Part shown: positions 29,633-38,437 of the stretch, piece by piece
Position numbering within the stretch: position 1 is the first letter of the stretch
How the letters are laid out: every line of letters begins with the position of its first letter
NCBI GenBank assembly: GCA_963827785.1
Contig: CAWHCT010000038.1
Location: 1 to 64,000, forward strand
Origin: Site-B1 sp963827785
Lineage (GTDB): Bacteria; Bacteroidota; Bacteroidia; Flavobacteriales; Flavobacteriaceae
Direction of reading: 5' to 3'
DNA length: 64,000 bases
Translations under genes and position numbers: made by a program
Notes under the pieces: generated by a model
Databases searched by the model: none
What the model saw: only the letters and a program-made list of their open reading frames with translations
Told to the model about the DNA's origin: nothing

Positions 29633-30688
29633 TTAATTCACTCTTTTTAACTTTTCTACGTCTAAAACTGTAATATTTCTGCCTTCAATATCAATGAGGC
29701 CGTCTTTTTTAAGGCTTGAGAGTGTGCGTATTAGGCTTTCTGTTGCTATACCTGCAACACTTGCCAGATCACTTCTTGAGATCTTTATAGTGCCTTCAGA
29801 CTTTGATGGAATTTTTTCAGCAAACTGTAAAATGGTACTGGCCGTTTTCTTTTTTACAGAACCATAGGCCATTTGAAGTAATTGCTCCTTGAATTCAATT
29901 AAGTTATCAGCCAATAACTGGATGAATTCCAGAGTTAATTTATGATTCTGTTTTAGCATTTTCTTGAGATCGTCCTTCGAGATGGCCACAACTTCAGCTT
30001 TTTCCATGGCTGTAGCCGATTCTAAATAAGGGATATTTTCTGTTAAGGAAGTGTATCCAAAAAACTCTTCGGCCTTGAAGATCTTGGTAATGAGCTCTTT
30101 TCCAAATTCATCAATTTTATGACTTTTAATTACCCCAGATTTGAGCAAATAAATATTATTGGCATGATTTCCTTCATCATAAACTACTTCACCAGATTTG
30201 TATGTGCGAATTTTTTTGTTGCCGATAATGAATTCTTTTAGTTCCTCTAAGGTTTTGACACTGTCATTATTATGATTTATAATTTTACTGGTATGAACAG
30301 ATCTTTGGTCTTTTAAAATAGCTGCTTTAGCCAATCGGCTTTCTATGGCGGTCAACAATTCCTCTTCTTCAAAAGGTTTTGTAATATAATCATCAGCGCC
30401 CAGGTTCATTCCTTTACGCACATCTTTTCTTTCGGTTTTTGCTGATAGAAAGATAAATGGAATGTATTTGGTTTTTTCTAATTTTGAAAGTCCGGCAAGG
30501 ACTCCGTAGCCATCCAGTTTAGGCATCATGATATCGCAGACAATAACATCCGGCAGTTCTTTCTTAGCCAGATCCAGTCCTTCCTTACCATTGGATGCAG
30601 AGATTACTTTATAGTTTTCAAGCTCTAATAGTTCTGCAGTATTTTCCCTTAAAGTTGTATCGTCTTCTATTAATAAAACTTGCTTCAT
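29633..30688 (-). CDS. Receiver-CRP/FNR fusion transcription regulator
   Basis: 351 residues in three parts. Residues 1-120 are a receiver domain (EDD at 8-10, phospho-acceptor Asp52 in CDIMMPKLDGYG, LSAKT, and Lys of ITKPF). Residues about 140-275 are a cyclic-nucleotide-binding beta-roll (YKSGEVVYDEGNHANNIYLLKSG). Residues about 280-351 are a CRP winged helix (KISRSDLASVAGIATESLIR, recognition helix with the Glu and Arg of FNR/CRP kept). There are no Cys ligands for an Fe-S cluster, so the signal probably comes from phosphorylation by the kinase whose gene overlaps its start by 4 bp. Candidate activator of the ten local dyads. Confidence 0.9.
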   Translation of the reverse strand: MKQVLLIEDDTTLRENTAELLELENYKVISASNGKEGLDLAKKELPDVIVCDIMMPKLDGYGVLAGLSKLEKTKYIPFIFLSAKTERKDVRKGMNLGADDYITKPFEEEELLTAIESRLAKAAILKDQRSVHTSKIINHNNDSVKTLEELKEFIIGNKKIRTYKSGEVVYDEGNHANNIYLLKSGVIKSHKIDEFGKELITKIFKAEEFFGYTSLTENIPYLESATAMEKAEVVAISKDDLKKMLKQNHKLTLEFIQLLADNLIEFKEQLLQMAYGSVKKKTASTILQFAEKIPSKSEGTIKISRSDLASVAGIATESLIRTLSSLKKDGLIDIEGRNITVLDVEKLKRVN

Positions 30689-31926
30689 TTTTTAATAATT
30701 GGCAGTTCCACTGTAAAAGTAGTTCCTTTGTTTTCTTCGCTTGTAAAGTTAATATTTCCTCCCAAACTTTCAACATGTCCTTTAACAATGTTTAGACCAA
30801 TGCCTGTTCCCTGATCCAATAAGGCATTTTCTGCTCGAAAATAGCGTTCAAAGATATTTTTTTGATCATTTTCAGGAATTCCTATTCCCTCATCTATGAT
30901 CTTGAATCTCAAATATTTTTGGTCTATCATGAACTCTAAATTAATGGATGTATTTTGAGGAGAATACTTAATGGCATTATTAATTAAGTTTGACATAATA
31001 AGTTCCAAAACTTTTTCATCCTGATAAATGGTATAATCGTCAATATCGCTTGGATAATTTATTCTTTGGCCAGGTTTTAAAAGCATATTGGCATTGTAAA
31101 TGGCTTCATTTACGACCTTACTGAGCATAAAAGATGTAAATCTATATTTTACTTTTCCTGAATCAATTCTTTCAATTGACAAGAAATCATTTAAAATGCT
31201 GTTTAAATAATTGACCTTATCCACAATTGTTCTTAAATGCTTATCTCTTTTAATTTGCTGTTCGGTCTCCTTATATTTTCCAACCAGGACCGTAGAGGTC
31301 AATATACCGCTTAACGGAGTCTTAAACTCATGTGAAACTAGCGAAAGAAACTTTGTTTTTAGTTCGTTAAGTTCTTTTTCCTTTTCAAGAGCATTTTTTA
31401 TTTTGTTTTCAGCTTCAATTCGCTTTTGTATTTCTTCCTCCAGATCTTTATTGAGGTTACTTAATTGTTCTACAGATTGATTGAGTTGCTGTGTTCTTTT
31501 TTTAATTTTCTCTTCCAGGTTTACATTAAGATCCTTGATGACCTTTTCTGCTGCCAAACGATCAGAAATATCAACTACTAAGGCCATGACATATTTTTTC
31601 TCATCAATTAAAAAGGGATTAAGGCCAACTTCAACCGGAAATTGAGTACCACTTTTATGAAGAGCAAATAAGTTTCTTCCCTGGCCCATGCTTCGTTTTT
31701 CACTATTCTCGTAAAACGACTCAAAATGCTTTTTGTGATTAGGGCGAAAATTTGTAGGAATTAAGGTCTTTAAGGGCATTCCAATTAGTTCATCTTTCTT
31801 ATAACCAAACAATTCTTCAGTAGAAGAATTTATGGCAATTATTTTCTGGCTTTCATCTACTACTACAATACCTTCGGATATGGCCTCAGATAATATTTGG
31901 AAAACATCATGATTTTTTTCGATCAT
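30685..31926 (-). CDS. PAS-domain sensor histidine kinase
   Basis: 413 residues from the ATG at 31926. The longer form from 31974 is rejected because a -7 box lies at 31953-31960. A PAS domain (SEAISEGIVVVDESQKIIAIN, TEELFGYKKDEL) is followed by a long coiled coil (about 130-190), the HisKA phospho-acceptor in SLVSHEFKTPLSG, and a HATPase with N box (NLINNAIKYSP), G1 (DEGIGIP) and G2 (GTGIGLNIVKGH). No TM segments, so a cytoplasmic sensor. It overlaps the REC-CRP gene by ATGA and is its likely partner. Confidence 0.92.
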   Translation of the reverse strand: MIEKNHDVFQILSEAISEGIVVVDESQKIIAINSSTEELFGYKKDELIGMPLKTLIPTNFRPNHKKHFESFYENSEKRSMGQGRNLFALHKSGTQFPVEVGLNPFLIDEKKYVMALVVDISDRLAAEKVIKDLNVNLEEKIKKRTQQLNQSVEQLSNLNKDLEEEIQKRIEAENKIKNALEKEKELNELKTKFLSLVSHEFKTPLSGILTSTVLVGKYKETEQQIKRDKHLRTIVDKVNYLNSILNDFLSIERIDSGKVKYRFTSFMLSKVVNEAIYNANMLLKPGQRINYPSDIDDYTIYQDEKVLELIMSNLINNAIKYSPQNTSINLEFMIDQKYLRFKIIDEGIGIPENDQKNIFERYFRAENALLDQGTGIGLNIVKGHVESLGGNINFTSEENKGTTFTVELPIIKK

Positions 31927-31952
31927 TAAGAAAAACGTAAAACGAATAGTTT

Positions 31953-31960
31953 CAAAATTA
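31953..31960 (-). promoter_or_regulatory. -7 box of the kinase/regulator operon
   Basis: Minus-strand TAATTTTG is a perfect Bacteroidota -7 match about 27 bp before the chosen kinase ATG. No -33 TTG at normal spacing and no ATGA-N6-TCAT dyad at 29.5 bp, so the regulator genes seem not to be under their own class II control. Confidence 0.45.
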
Positions 31961-32043
31961 CACATATTTATCAATTAATCACATATGATATATTAACTAT
32001 TTCAGCCTTTTAACAATTGATTGATTTGTCATAAATTTAATCA

Positions 32044-32087
32044 ATGATTAAAGTCATAGGTGTTGACATTTATGTTTTATAATTTAG
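32044..32087 (+). promoter_or_regulatory. FNR-like dyad and -7 box, CDP-alcohol transferase
   Basis: Dyad ATGATTAAAGTCAT (32044-32057), -7 box TAATTTAG (32080-32087), centre distance 29.5 bp. A second -7 match TAATTTTG at 32113-32120 with TTA 18 bp before it may be an alternative basal promoter. Confidence 0.65.
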
Positions 32088-32139
32088 ACAATTACAGGTA
32101 TATCTATTTCGATAATTTTGGAAAAACCTATATTGATTT

Positions 32140-32733
32140 ATGCTCACATTTAAGAATTTTAATATAGCAGATTGGTTCTCTTTTTACAGGATTGCGGCTG
32201 CACCATTTCTTCTTCTTATCCTCTTTTTGAATGAGAGAGAGCTTTTTACCTGGCTTTTATTGATTAGTTATTGCACAGATGCTATTGACGGTTATCTTGC
32301 CAGAAAACTCAAAATAACCAGCCCGCGAGGATCACAACTTGACTCATTTGGAGATCAAATAACATTAATCGTTGGTTTATTAGGTTTGTTGGTGTTTGAA
32401 ACAGATTTTATCAAAGAAAACCTGTTAATAATTATAATAGCTTTCATACCCTATATAATTCAAATGATCCTGGCTTATATTAAATACCAAAAAGCAACAT
32501 CATTTCACACCTATTTGGCCAAACTATCGGCAATCCTTCAAAGTATATTCATTTTATGGTCGCTTTTCTTTAGTCCCGAATATGCTTTATTCTATATCAT
32601 GATAGGAATTGGTCTTATGGAAACCTTTGAAGAGATCGCCCTGATATATATGTATGATAACTGGGCCTCTGATGTGAAAGGGATTTATTGGGCATTGAGG
32701 GATAAAAGAAGGCTTAAAAAAGCCGGGAAATAA
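32140..32733 (+). CDS. CDP-alcohol phosphatidyltransferase
   Basis: 197 residues, several TM helices. The family signature is complete: D-x2-D-G-x2-A-R-x8-G-x3-D-x3-D reads DAIDGYLARKLKITSPRG then SQLDSFGDQ, covering the metal and CMP sites. It would join a CDP-activated lipid (such as CDP-diacylglycerol) to an alcohol (glycerol phosphate, serine or inositol type) in the inner membrane. The alcohol cannot be read from sequence. Followed at 24 bp by a membrane phosphoesterase. Confidence 0.88.
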   Translation: MLTFKNFNIADWFSFYRIAAAPFLLLILFLNERELFTWLLLISYCTDAIDGYLARKLKITSPRGSQLDSFGDQITLIVGLLGLLVFETDFIKENLLIIIIAFIPYIIQMILAYIKYQKATSFHTYLAKLSAILQSIFILWSLFFSPEYALFYIMIGIGLMETFEEIALIYMYDNWASDVKGIYWALRDKRRLKKAGK

Positions 32734-32757
32734 CATTTTCTTAAACAGCAAAAAAAG

Positions 32758-33975
32758 ATGCGTTCTTTTTCATTGTTTACCATCTTTCTGCTATGTCTTG
32801 CAATTCTAATTGTAGATATAATGGCTTTTTATTGGTTGCTGGACATAACACAGCCAATAGAGCCAAAAATAATAAAAACAATAATCTACGTTGCTTTCTG
32901 GACATTTACTTTAGGACTAATAACGTCTATTTTAGTATTAAAAACCAGATTGGATCTCGTCCATCGAAAGCATAAACAATTATTAATATCTTCATTATAC
33001 GGATTAACGGTTTCATCCTTTGTGCCAAAAATTATTTTTGTGATCGTCATTTCCGTTCTTTACTATACTAACTATGCATTTGGACAGGAGGAGTCCGTAT
33101 ACATTGTTCCACTGGTTGGCTTGTTTTCCGGATTTTTCCCCTTTTTTGTGATCCTGTTTGGGATATTTAAATCATTATATCGATTTAAACTTAATAAAAT
33201 ACACCTCGAACATGAATTATTACCGAAAAACTTTGATGGTTTTAAAATAGTTCATATATCAGATTTGCATTTGGGTAGTTTTAATTATCGTTATCACATT
33301 CTGGATAGGGCTATTAGTACGATCAATCATTTAGAACCCGACATAATTGTTTTTACAGGTGATTTAGTAAACAATTTTTCATGGGAATTAAAAGGATGGA
33401 CTACAGTACTTGAAAAATTAAAAGCAAAAAAAGGTAAATATTCTGTCCTAGGAAATCATGATTATGGTGATTACGGCAAATGGAAAAGCCCGGAACTTAA
33501 AAAGCAAAATTTCGACAATATTAAATATTTCCATAAGAAAATTGATTTTAAATTGCTTCTCAACGAATCTGTAATCTTGGAAAAGGACGAGGATAAATTA
33601 GCACTTGTTGGTGTGGAAAATTGGGGAAATCCTCCATTTAAGCAATATGGAGACTTATCAAAGGCAATTAGGAAAGTCAGGGATATTCCATTTAAGATCT
33701 TATTATCACATGACCCCACTCATTGGAGTGAGGAGGTCATTCATGATACAGATATAGCCTTGACCCTTTCCGGTCATACTCACGGCATGCAGGCAGGAAT
33801 AAAAACTAAAAAAACGGAGTGGAGCCCAATAAAATATAAATACAAACATTGGGCAGGATTATATTTTCTGAACGATCATTATTTATATGTCAACAGAGGA
33901 TTAGGCTGGATGGGATTTCCCGGCAGACTGGGAATGAGGCCTGAAATCACTCTCTTTAAATTACATGCCAAATGA
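32758..33975 (+). CDS. Membrane metallophosphoesterase (YkuE/YaeI type)
   Basis: 405 residues. About four TM helices in the first 145 residues, then a calcineurin-like phosphoesterase: VHISDLHLGSF (D-x-H), FTGDLVNN (GD), LGNHDYGDYG (GNHD/E), SHDPTHW and SGHTHGMQ, which supply all metal ligands. Relatives hydrolyse phosphodiester or pyrophosphate bonds in lipids such as UDP-diacylglucosamine-like compounds. The catalytic domain faces whichever side follows TM4. Probably co-transcribed with the CDP-alcohol transferase, fitting envelope lipid turnover. Confidence 0.88.
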   Translation: MRSFSLFTIFLLCLAILIVDIMAFYWLLDITQPIEPKIIKTIIYVAFWTFTLGLITSILVLKTRLDLVHRKHKQLLISSLYGLTVSSFVPKIIFVIVISVLYYTNYAFGQEESVYIVPLVGLFSGFFPFFVILFGIFKSLYRFKLNKIHLEHELLPKNFDGFKIVHISDLHLGSFNYRYHILDRAISTINHLEPDIIVFTGDLVNNFSWELKGWTTVLEKLKAKKGKYSVLGNHDYGDYGKWKSPELKKQNFDNIKYFHKKIDFKLLLNESVILEKDEDKLALVGVENWGNPPFKQYGDLSKAIRKVRDIPFKILLSHDPTHWSEEVIHDTDIALTLSGHTHGMQAGIKTKKTEWSPIKYKYKHWAGLYFLNDHYLYVNRGLGWMGFPGRLGMRPEITLFKLHAK

Positions 33976-34038
33976 GCTTAAAATAAACAAGATCTTAATT
34001 AATATTAAGTACATTTAATACTATAAAATAATCACTTT

Positions 34039-35121
34039 ATGAGTAAACATATATTCTTCATTTGTATACTTTTTATCTTCTTATCATGCAATAAAAAAAG
34101 TGAAATGATCTATCCTCAGAAAATGGATCTTACAGAATCTGTATATAGCTCTGTAACAATTCAACCGGATAGCCTCTATCAGGCTTATGCTATTGTTTCC
34201 GGTATTTTGGATAAGAATTTGGTTGAAGAAGGTGATGTAGTCACAAAAGATCAACCTATAATTCAAATAATTAACAGCACACCAAAACTCAATACGCAAA
34301 ACGCAAGACTTTCACTGGAATTAGCGCAGGAAAATTACCAGGGTAAAGACGCCATTTTAAGTTCTATAGAAGATGAAATAAGCGCTGCAATCCTGCAAAA
34401 TCAAAACGATTCGATTTATTTTTTCAGACAAAAGAATATTTGGGATCAAAATATAGGATCAAAAGCTGAATATGATGCAAAACAACTCAAATATCAGCTG
34501 TCGCTGAATAATCTCAATTTATTGAAAAGTAAATATATTCAAACTAAAAACGAACTGGAAACTGCTTTAAAACAAGCTAAAAATATTTATAAAACCTCCT
34601 TGATAGCAACTAAAGATTTTATGGTAACAAGTATGATCAACGGGAAAATATATGCCTTATATAAAAATCAGGGCGAGATCATTTCAACATTGGAACCCTT
34701 GGCATCTATTGGAAGCGCTTCAGATTTTATTATTGAAATGCTGATTGATGAAGTTGATATTGTTAAGATAGCGATTGGTCAAAAAGTGATCATAAGTTTG
34801 GATGCATATCAGGGACAGGTTTTTACCGGTAAAGTATCAAAGATATATCCTAAAAAAGATGAGCGCAATCAAACCTTTATGGTCGAAGCTCTTTTTGACG
34901 AAGCTCCAGAGAAGTTATTTCCAGGATTATCAGGTGAAGCGAATATTGTTATTGCTACTAAAAAAGATGTTTTAAGCATTCCAAAGGATTATTTAACAGA
35001 AGGGAATAAAGTTAAAACTGATGATGGTCTGCAATCTATTGAAACAGGTCTGGAAAATATGGATTTTGTGGAAGTGCTATCCGGAATTACAGATAAAACA
35101 GGCATCTATAAACCGCAATAA
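34039..35121 (+). CDS. HlyD-family periplasmic adaptor lipoprotein
   Basis: 360 residues. The signal peptide ends in a lipobox (IFLSCNKK, Cys17). The layout is that of RND/MacA-type adaptors: lipoyl half-motif (GILDKNLVEEGDVVTKDQPI), a long helical hairpin (about 85-190), second lipoyl half, then beta-barrel with ATKKDVLSIPKDYL. It ends in the same TAATG that starts the permease. With the next two genes it forms a MacAB-like tripartite exporter, but no TolC gene is present here. Confidence 0.88.
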   Translation: MSKHIFFICILFIFLSCNKKSEMIYPQKMDLTESVYSSVTIQPDSLYQAYAIVSGILDKNLVEEGDVVTKDQPIIQIINSTPKLNTQNARLSLELAQENYQGKDAILSSIEDEISAAILQNQNDSIYFFRQKNIWDQNIGSKAEYDAKQLKYQLSLNNLNLLKSKYIQTKNELETALKQAKNIYKTSLIATKDFMVTSMINGKIYALYKNQGEIISTLEPLASIGSASDFIIEMLIDEVDIVKIAIGQKVIISLDAYQGQVFTGKVSKIYPKKDERNQTFMVEALFDEAPEKLFPGLSGEANIVIATKKDVLSIPKDYLTEGNKVKTDDGLQSIETGLENMDFVEVLSGITDKTGIYKPQ

Positions 35122-36383
35122 TGATCAACTGGAGTGTCATACTAAACATTGCCAAAACACATTTGTTAACAAGGTTAAAGCAAACCTCAACAGCAGCTTT
35201 GGGCGTGACCTTTGGTATTGGAGCTTATATTACTTTGGTTTGTTTTATGACAGGTTTGAACAAAATGCTGGATGATCTTATTCTTAATCAAACACCCCAT
35301 ATTCACATTTACAGCGAGATAGAGCCTTCAAAAACACAGCCAATTGCTTTATATGATGAATTTAAATCGGCTTTTAATGTTGTCCACTCCATAAAACCAA
35401 AATTGATTCAAAAGAAAGTACATAATGCATTACCTCTCATTAATTATTTGGATGAGGATAAGAATGTTAAGGGTGCCATCCCGCAGGTAAAAGCTCAAAT
35501 TTTTTATATAGCCGGATCTATTGAATTAGGGGGTAATTTAACTGGTATTAATGCCATTGAAGAAGCCAGGTTGTTCAATTTCCAGAATTACATTGTAAAA
35601 GGTTCAGCGGAAGATCTAAATAATAATATAAATGGGATTCTCATCGGTTCCGGAGTAGCGGATAAAATGTCATTAAATGTTGGAGACAGAGTTCAGATAA
35701 GCACTATAAAAGGAAATATTTTTCCATTAAAGATTGTTGGAATCTATCAAAGTGGTCTGGCAGATATTGATGCTATACAAAGTTTTGCCAATCTTAAAAC
35801 CGTACAACGAATTTTAGGAGAACCCCAAAATTACATCACAGATATAAATGTTAAATTATATGATATTGAAATGGCGTATCCCTTATCCCAAAAAATTGAA
35901 AAACAATTTAATCTAAAGGCCGTTGATATAAAAACTGCCAATGCTCAATTTGAAACCGGAACAACAATCAGAAATCTGATCACTTATGCAGTTTCCATAA
36001 CCTTATTAATTGTGGCAGGTTTTGGCATTTACAACATTTTGAACATGCTTATTTATGAAAAAATGAATGATATAGCTATTTTAAAAGCTACCGGTTTCTC
36101 AGGTAGGGATGTTCAGATGATATTTATGAGTCAAGCCATGATAATAGGATTGGTAGGCGGAATAATAGGTTTGATAATAGGGTATGGGTTGTCGCATTTG
36201 ATAGCTACTTTACCGTTTGAAACAGAAGCCATGCCAACGATAAAAACCTATCCGGTAAATTTTAATGCCTGGTATTATGTCATAGGGATAACATTTGCTT
36301 TGGTTTCCACATTTTTAGCGGGATACATGCCTTCAAAAAAGGCAAAGAAAATAGATCCTGTTAAAATTATAAGAGGCCAGTAA
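35121..36383 (+). CDS. ABC transporter permease, MacB/FtsX type
   Basis: 420 residues. One N-terminal TM helix, a large periplasmic MacB_PCD-like domain (about 45-280) and three C-terminal TM helices (ITYAVSITLLIVAGFGIYNIL, MIIGLVGGIIGLIIGYGLSHL, WYYVIGITFALVSTFLAGYMP) with the coupling motif KATGFSGRDV. This is the LolC/E-MacB (type VII) fold, which moves substrates out of the periplasm or membrane by mechanotransmission. Start and stop overlap the adaptor and ATPase genes by one base each. Confidence 0.88.
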   Translation: MINWSVILNIAKTHLLTRLKQTSTAALGVTFGIGAYITLVCFMTGLNKMLDDLILNQTPHIHIYSEIEPSKTQPIALYDEFKSAFNVVHSIKPKLIQKKVHNALPLINYLDEDKNVKGAIPQVKAQIFYIAGSIELGGNLTGINAIEEARLFNFQNYIVKGSAEDLNNNINGILIGSGVADKMSLNVGDRVQISTIKGNIFPLKIVGIYQSGLADIDAIQSFANLKTVQRILGEPQNYITDINVKLYDIEMAYPLSQKIEKQFNLKAVDIKTANAQFETGTTIRNLITYAVSITLLIVAGFGIYNILNMLIYEKMNDIAILKATGFSGRDVQMIFMSQAMIIGLVGGIIGLIIGYGLSHLIATLPFETEAMPTIKTYPVNFNAWYYVIGITFALVSTFLAGYMPSKKAKKIDPVKIIRGQ

Positions 36384-37057
36384 TGAATACAGTTCTTGAA
36401 GCAAAACATATTGACAAATACTTTAAAAAACCGGTGCCATATCATGTTTTAAAAGATATTAGTTTTCAGGTTAAAAAAAGTGAGTTTGTCAGCATTATGG
36501 GTAAATCCGGATGTGGAAAATCTACACTGCTATATATCCTGTCCACCATGGACACGGAGTATGATGGCGAGCTCTATTTAAACAATGAAATGGTTACAGG
36601 TAAAAGCAGACAAAAGCTATCGTATATTCGTAATAAGCACATAGGGTTTGTCTTTCAGTTCCACTATTTATTGTCGGAATTTTCAGTGTTGGAGAATGTA
36701 ATGCTTCCAGCTAAGAAGTTAGGGGAGAAGTCATTCCCAGAAATTGAGCATGATGCATTTGAAAAATTAAAAATATTAGAAATAGATCAGCTGGCAAAAA
36801 AACGTGCCTCTCAAATCTCCGGAGGAGAAAAACAACGTGTTGCCATAGCAAGGGCACTTATAAACAATCCGGCAATAATAATGGGAGATGAGCCTACCGG
36901 AAATTTGGATAGCTATAATTCTGATAATGTTTTCAATATTTTTAAGCAGTTAAGAGAGGAACAGCATTTATCCCTGCTGATTGTTACACACGATGAAGAT
37001 TTTGCCGTTCGTACAGATAGAATTATTCAAATGGCAGATGGCAGTATTGTCGCTTGA
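36383..37057 (+). CDS. ABC transporter ATP-binding protein, LolD/MacB type
   Basis: 224 residues with Walker A GKSGCGKST, Q-loop FVFQFHYLLSEFSVLENV, signature SGGEKQRVAIARAL, Walker B IIMGDEPTGNLD and switch HIS in IVTHDEDFA. The LLSEFSVLENVMLP stretch is typical of the LolD/MacB/FtsE group. It powers the permease encoded just before it; the set ends here. Confidence 0.92.
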   Translation: MNTVLEAKHIDKYFKKPVPYHVLKDISFQVKKSEFVSIMGKSGCGKSTLLYILSTMDTEYDGELYLNNEMVTGKSRQKLSYIRNKHIGFVFQFHYLLSEFSVLENVMLPAKKLGEKSFPEIEHDAFEKLKILEIDQLAKKRASQISGGEKQRVAIARALINNPAIIMGDEPTGNLDSYNSDNVFNIFKQLREEQHLSLLIVTHDEDFAVRTDRIIQMADGSIVA

Positions 37058-37072
37058 AATATTTTCAATTCA

Positions 37073-37116
37073 CTGACTGATATCATTGTTTTAAGATTTT
37101 ACAAAATCTAACTTTA
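37073..37116 (+). promoter_or_regulatory. FNR-like dyad and -7 box, lipoprotein gene
   Basis: Dyad CTGACTGATATCAT (37073-37086), -7 box TAACTTTA (37109-37116), centre distance 29.5 bp, about 46 bp before the ATG at 37163. Confidence 0.65.
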
Positions 37117-37162
37117 GTAGTTATCTTAAAAAAATGACTATTAATCAATTAAATTTAATAAA

Positions 37163-37681
37163 ATGAATACTTCAAGTTTAACCAAGTCTAAGGATTTGTT
37201 GTTATTAATGCTTAGCCTTTTAGCTCTTGTTCTTGTAACAATGTTTAATTCCTGTAAAAAATCAGCAGAGAAAACGAGCGAAACGATTATTGAAAAGTCC
37301 ATTGGAGGTGATGCCAATGTTGATATTGATGATGAAAAGTTTGTCATTGAAACAGAAGAGGGAACATTCACTTCTGATGCTTCAGTAAGAACCTGGCCAA
37401 GCGAAATTCCAAACGAGGTGCCGGAATTTAAATATGGCAAGGTTGTTAATGTTTCAACTCAAAGTGTAGATGAATCTAAAAACTGGACTGTTATGTTCGA
37501 AGATGTACCAAATAATGCACTTGACACCTATGAAGCTGCCCTCAAAAAGGATGGTTTTAAGGTCAGTACTATTTCAATAGGAGACACTAAAGGACACATA
37601 ACAGCAGAAAAAGATAAGCTGTTTGTACTGGTAATGGGAGGTGAAGGAATGGCATCACTATCTGTTGGTGTTGAAAAATAA
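37163..37681 (+). CDS. Lipoprotein of unknown function
   Basis: 172 residues. A long hydrophobic signal (LLLLMLSLLALVLVTMFNSC) ends in a Cys at residue 31. The mature N-terminus is acidic and low complexity (GGDANVDIDDEKFVIETEEG). The C-terminal 90 residues look like a compact alpha/beta domain (VMFEDVPNNALDTYEAALKKDGFKV, then ITAEKDKLFVLVMGGEG), similar in outline to domains found in other envelope proteins. Role unknown. First gene after an FNR-like promoter, 21 bp before the zinc-ribbon gene. Confidence 0.75.
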   Translation: MNTSSLTKSKDLLLLMLSLLALVLVTMFNSCKKSAEKTSETIIEKSIGGDANVDIDDEKFVIETEEGTFTSDASVRTWPSEIPNEVPEFKYGKVVNVSTQSVDESKNWTVMFEDVPNNALDTYEAALKKDGFKVSTISIGDTKGHITAEKDKLFVLVMGGEGMASLSVGVEK

Positions 37682-37702
37682 CATATTATAAACATATTGA
37701 TC

Positions 37703-37975
37703 ATGGAAACTGTGAGAATGAGTAAATTTTGTCAAAGTTGTGGCATGCCTATGAAAAAGGATCCTCAACATGGCGGAGTAAATAAAGATGGCTCAAAGAA
37801 TGGAGATTATTGCAGTTATTGTTACGCAGATGGTGAATTCACATTTAAAGGAACGGCCAAGGAAATGCAAAAGTTTTGTGTTGAAAAAATGAAAGAGATG
37901 GGTTCGTCCAGTTTTGTTTCTTGGTTGTTTACACGCAACATTCCTCGGTTAACCAGATGGAGAAAACAGAATTGA
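37703..37975 (+). CDS. Putative zinc-ribbon protein
   Basis: 90 residues from the ATG at 37703; the TTG at 37697 only extends it by two codons. FCQSCGMPM...NGDYCSYCYADGEFTFKG is the putative zinc-ribbon family (Zn_ribbon_2) with two CxxC pairs, followed by a helix (EMQKFCVEKMKEMG) and a basic, Trp-containing tail (TRNIPRLTRWRK). The family is usually found as small regulators or as add-on domains near DNA- or stress-related genes; its function here is not known. Confidence 0.85.
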   Translation: METVRMSKFCQSCGMPMKKDPQHGGVNKDGSKNGDYCSYCYADGEFTFKGTAKEMQKFCVEKMKEMGSSSFVSWLFTRNIPRLTRWRKQN

Positions 37976-38063
37976 TTTGAAAATTTGAAAGATTATTTAG
38001 AAAACCTGAAACAATTAGTAAAACAGTATTTAAAAACCCACATAACAAAATAATTTATATCCA

Positions 38064-38429
38064 ATGGGAGAGATTGCAACATCATACAGGCAAATAACCT
38101 TGTTTTATAGTTCAAACTCAATTAGAGCGAAAAAAACATTGGCATATGCCAAAGCCGAAGGTTTACCAATATTTGAAATAGATATTTTAAAATCGAAATT
38201 AACAGGAACACAAATTGCTGAATTAGCAGACCGATTAAAAATTGAAGTAAAGGATTTAATCAACCAGGACCATCCATATTATAAAGAACAATTTGAACAT
38301 CATGATTTTTCTTCTAGAGACTGGATTAAAATGATACAGCATAATCCGGAGATAATGAAACAGCCTATCGCATTAAGAGGAGATACAACTATTTTGGTGG
38401 AAACACCTTCAGATATTATTAAAATATAA
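38064..38429 (+). CDS. ArsC/Spx-family thioredoxin-fold protein lacking Cys
   Basis: 121 residues that follow the ArsC-family fold (ITLFYSSNSIRAKKTLAYAKAEGLPIFEIDILK, LKIEVKDLINQDHPYY, then the cis-Pro strand QPIALRGDTTILVETPSDI). Arsenate reductases and Spx have Cys at the start of helix 1 (C-x-KCR); here the place is taken by SSNSIRA and the protein contains no Cys at all. A redox reaction is therefore excluded, and a binding or regulatory role is more likely. Confidence 0.8.
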   Translation: MGEIATSYRQITLFYSSNSIRAKKTLAYAKAEGLPIFEIDILKSKLTGTQIAELADRLKIEVKDLINQDHPYYKEQFEHHDFSSRDWIKMIQHNPEIMKQPIALRGDTTILVETPSDIIKI

Positions 38430-38437
38430 AGGATTTA

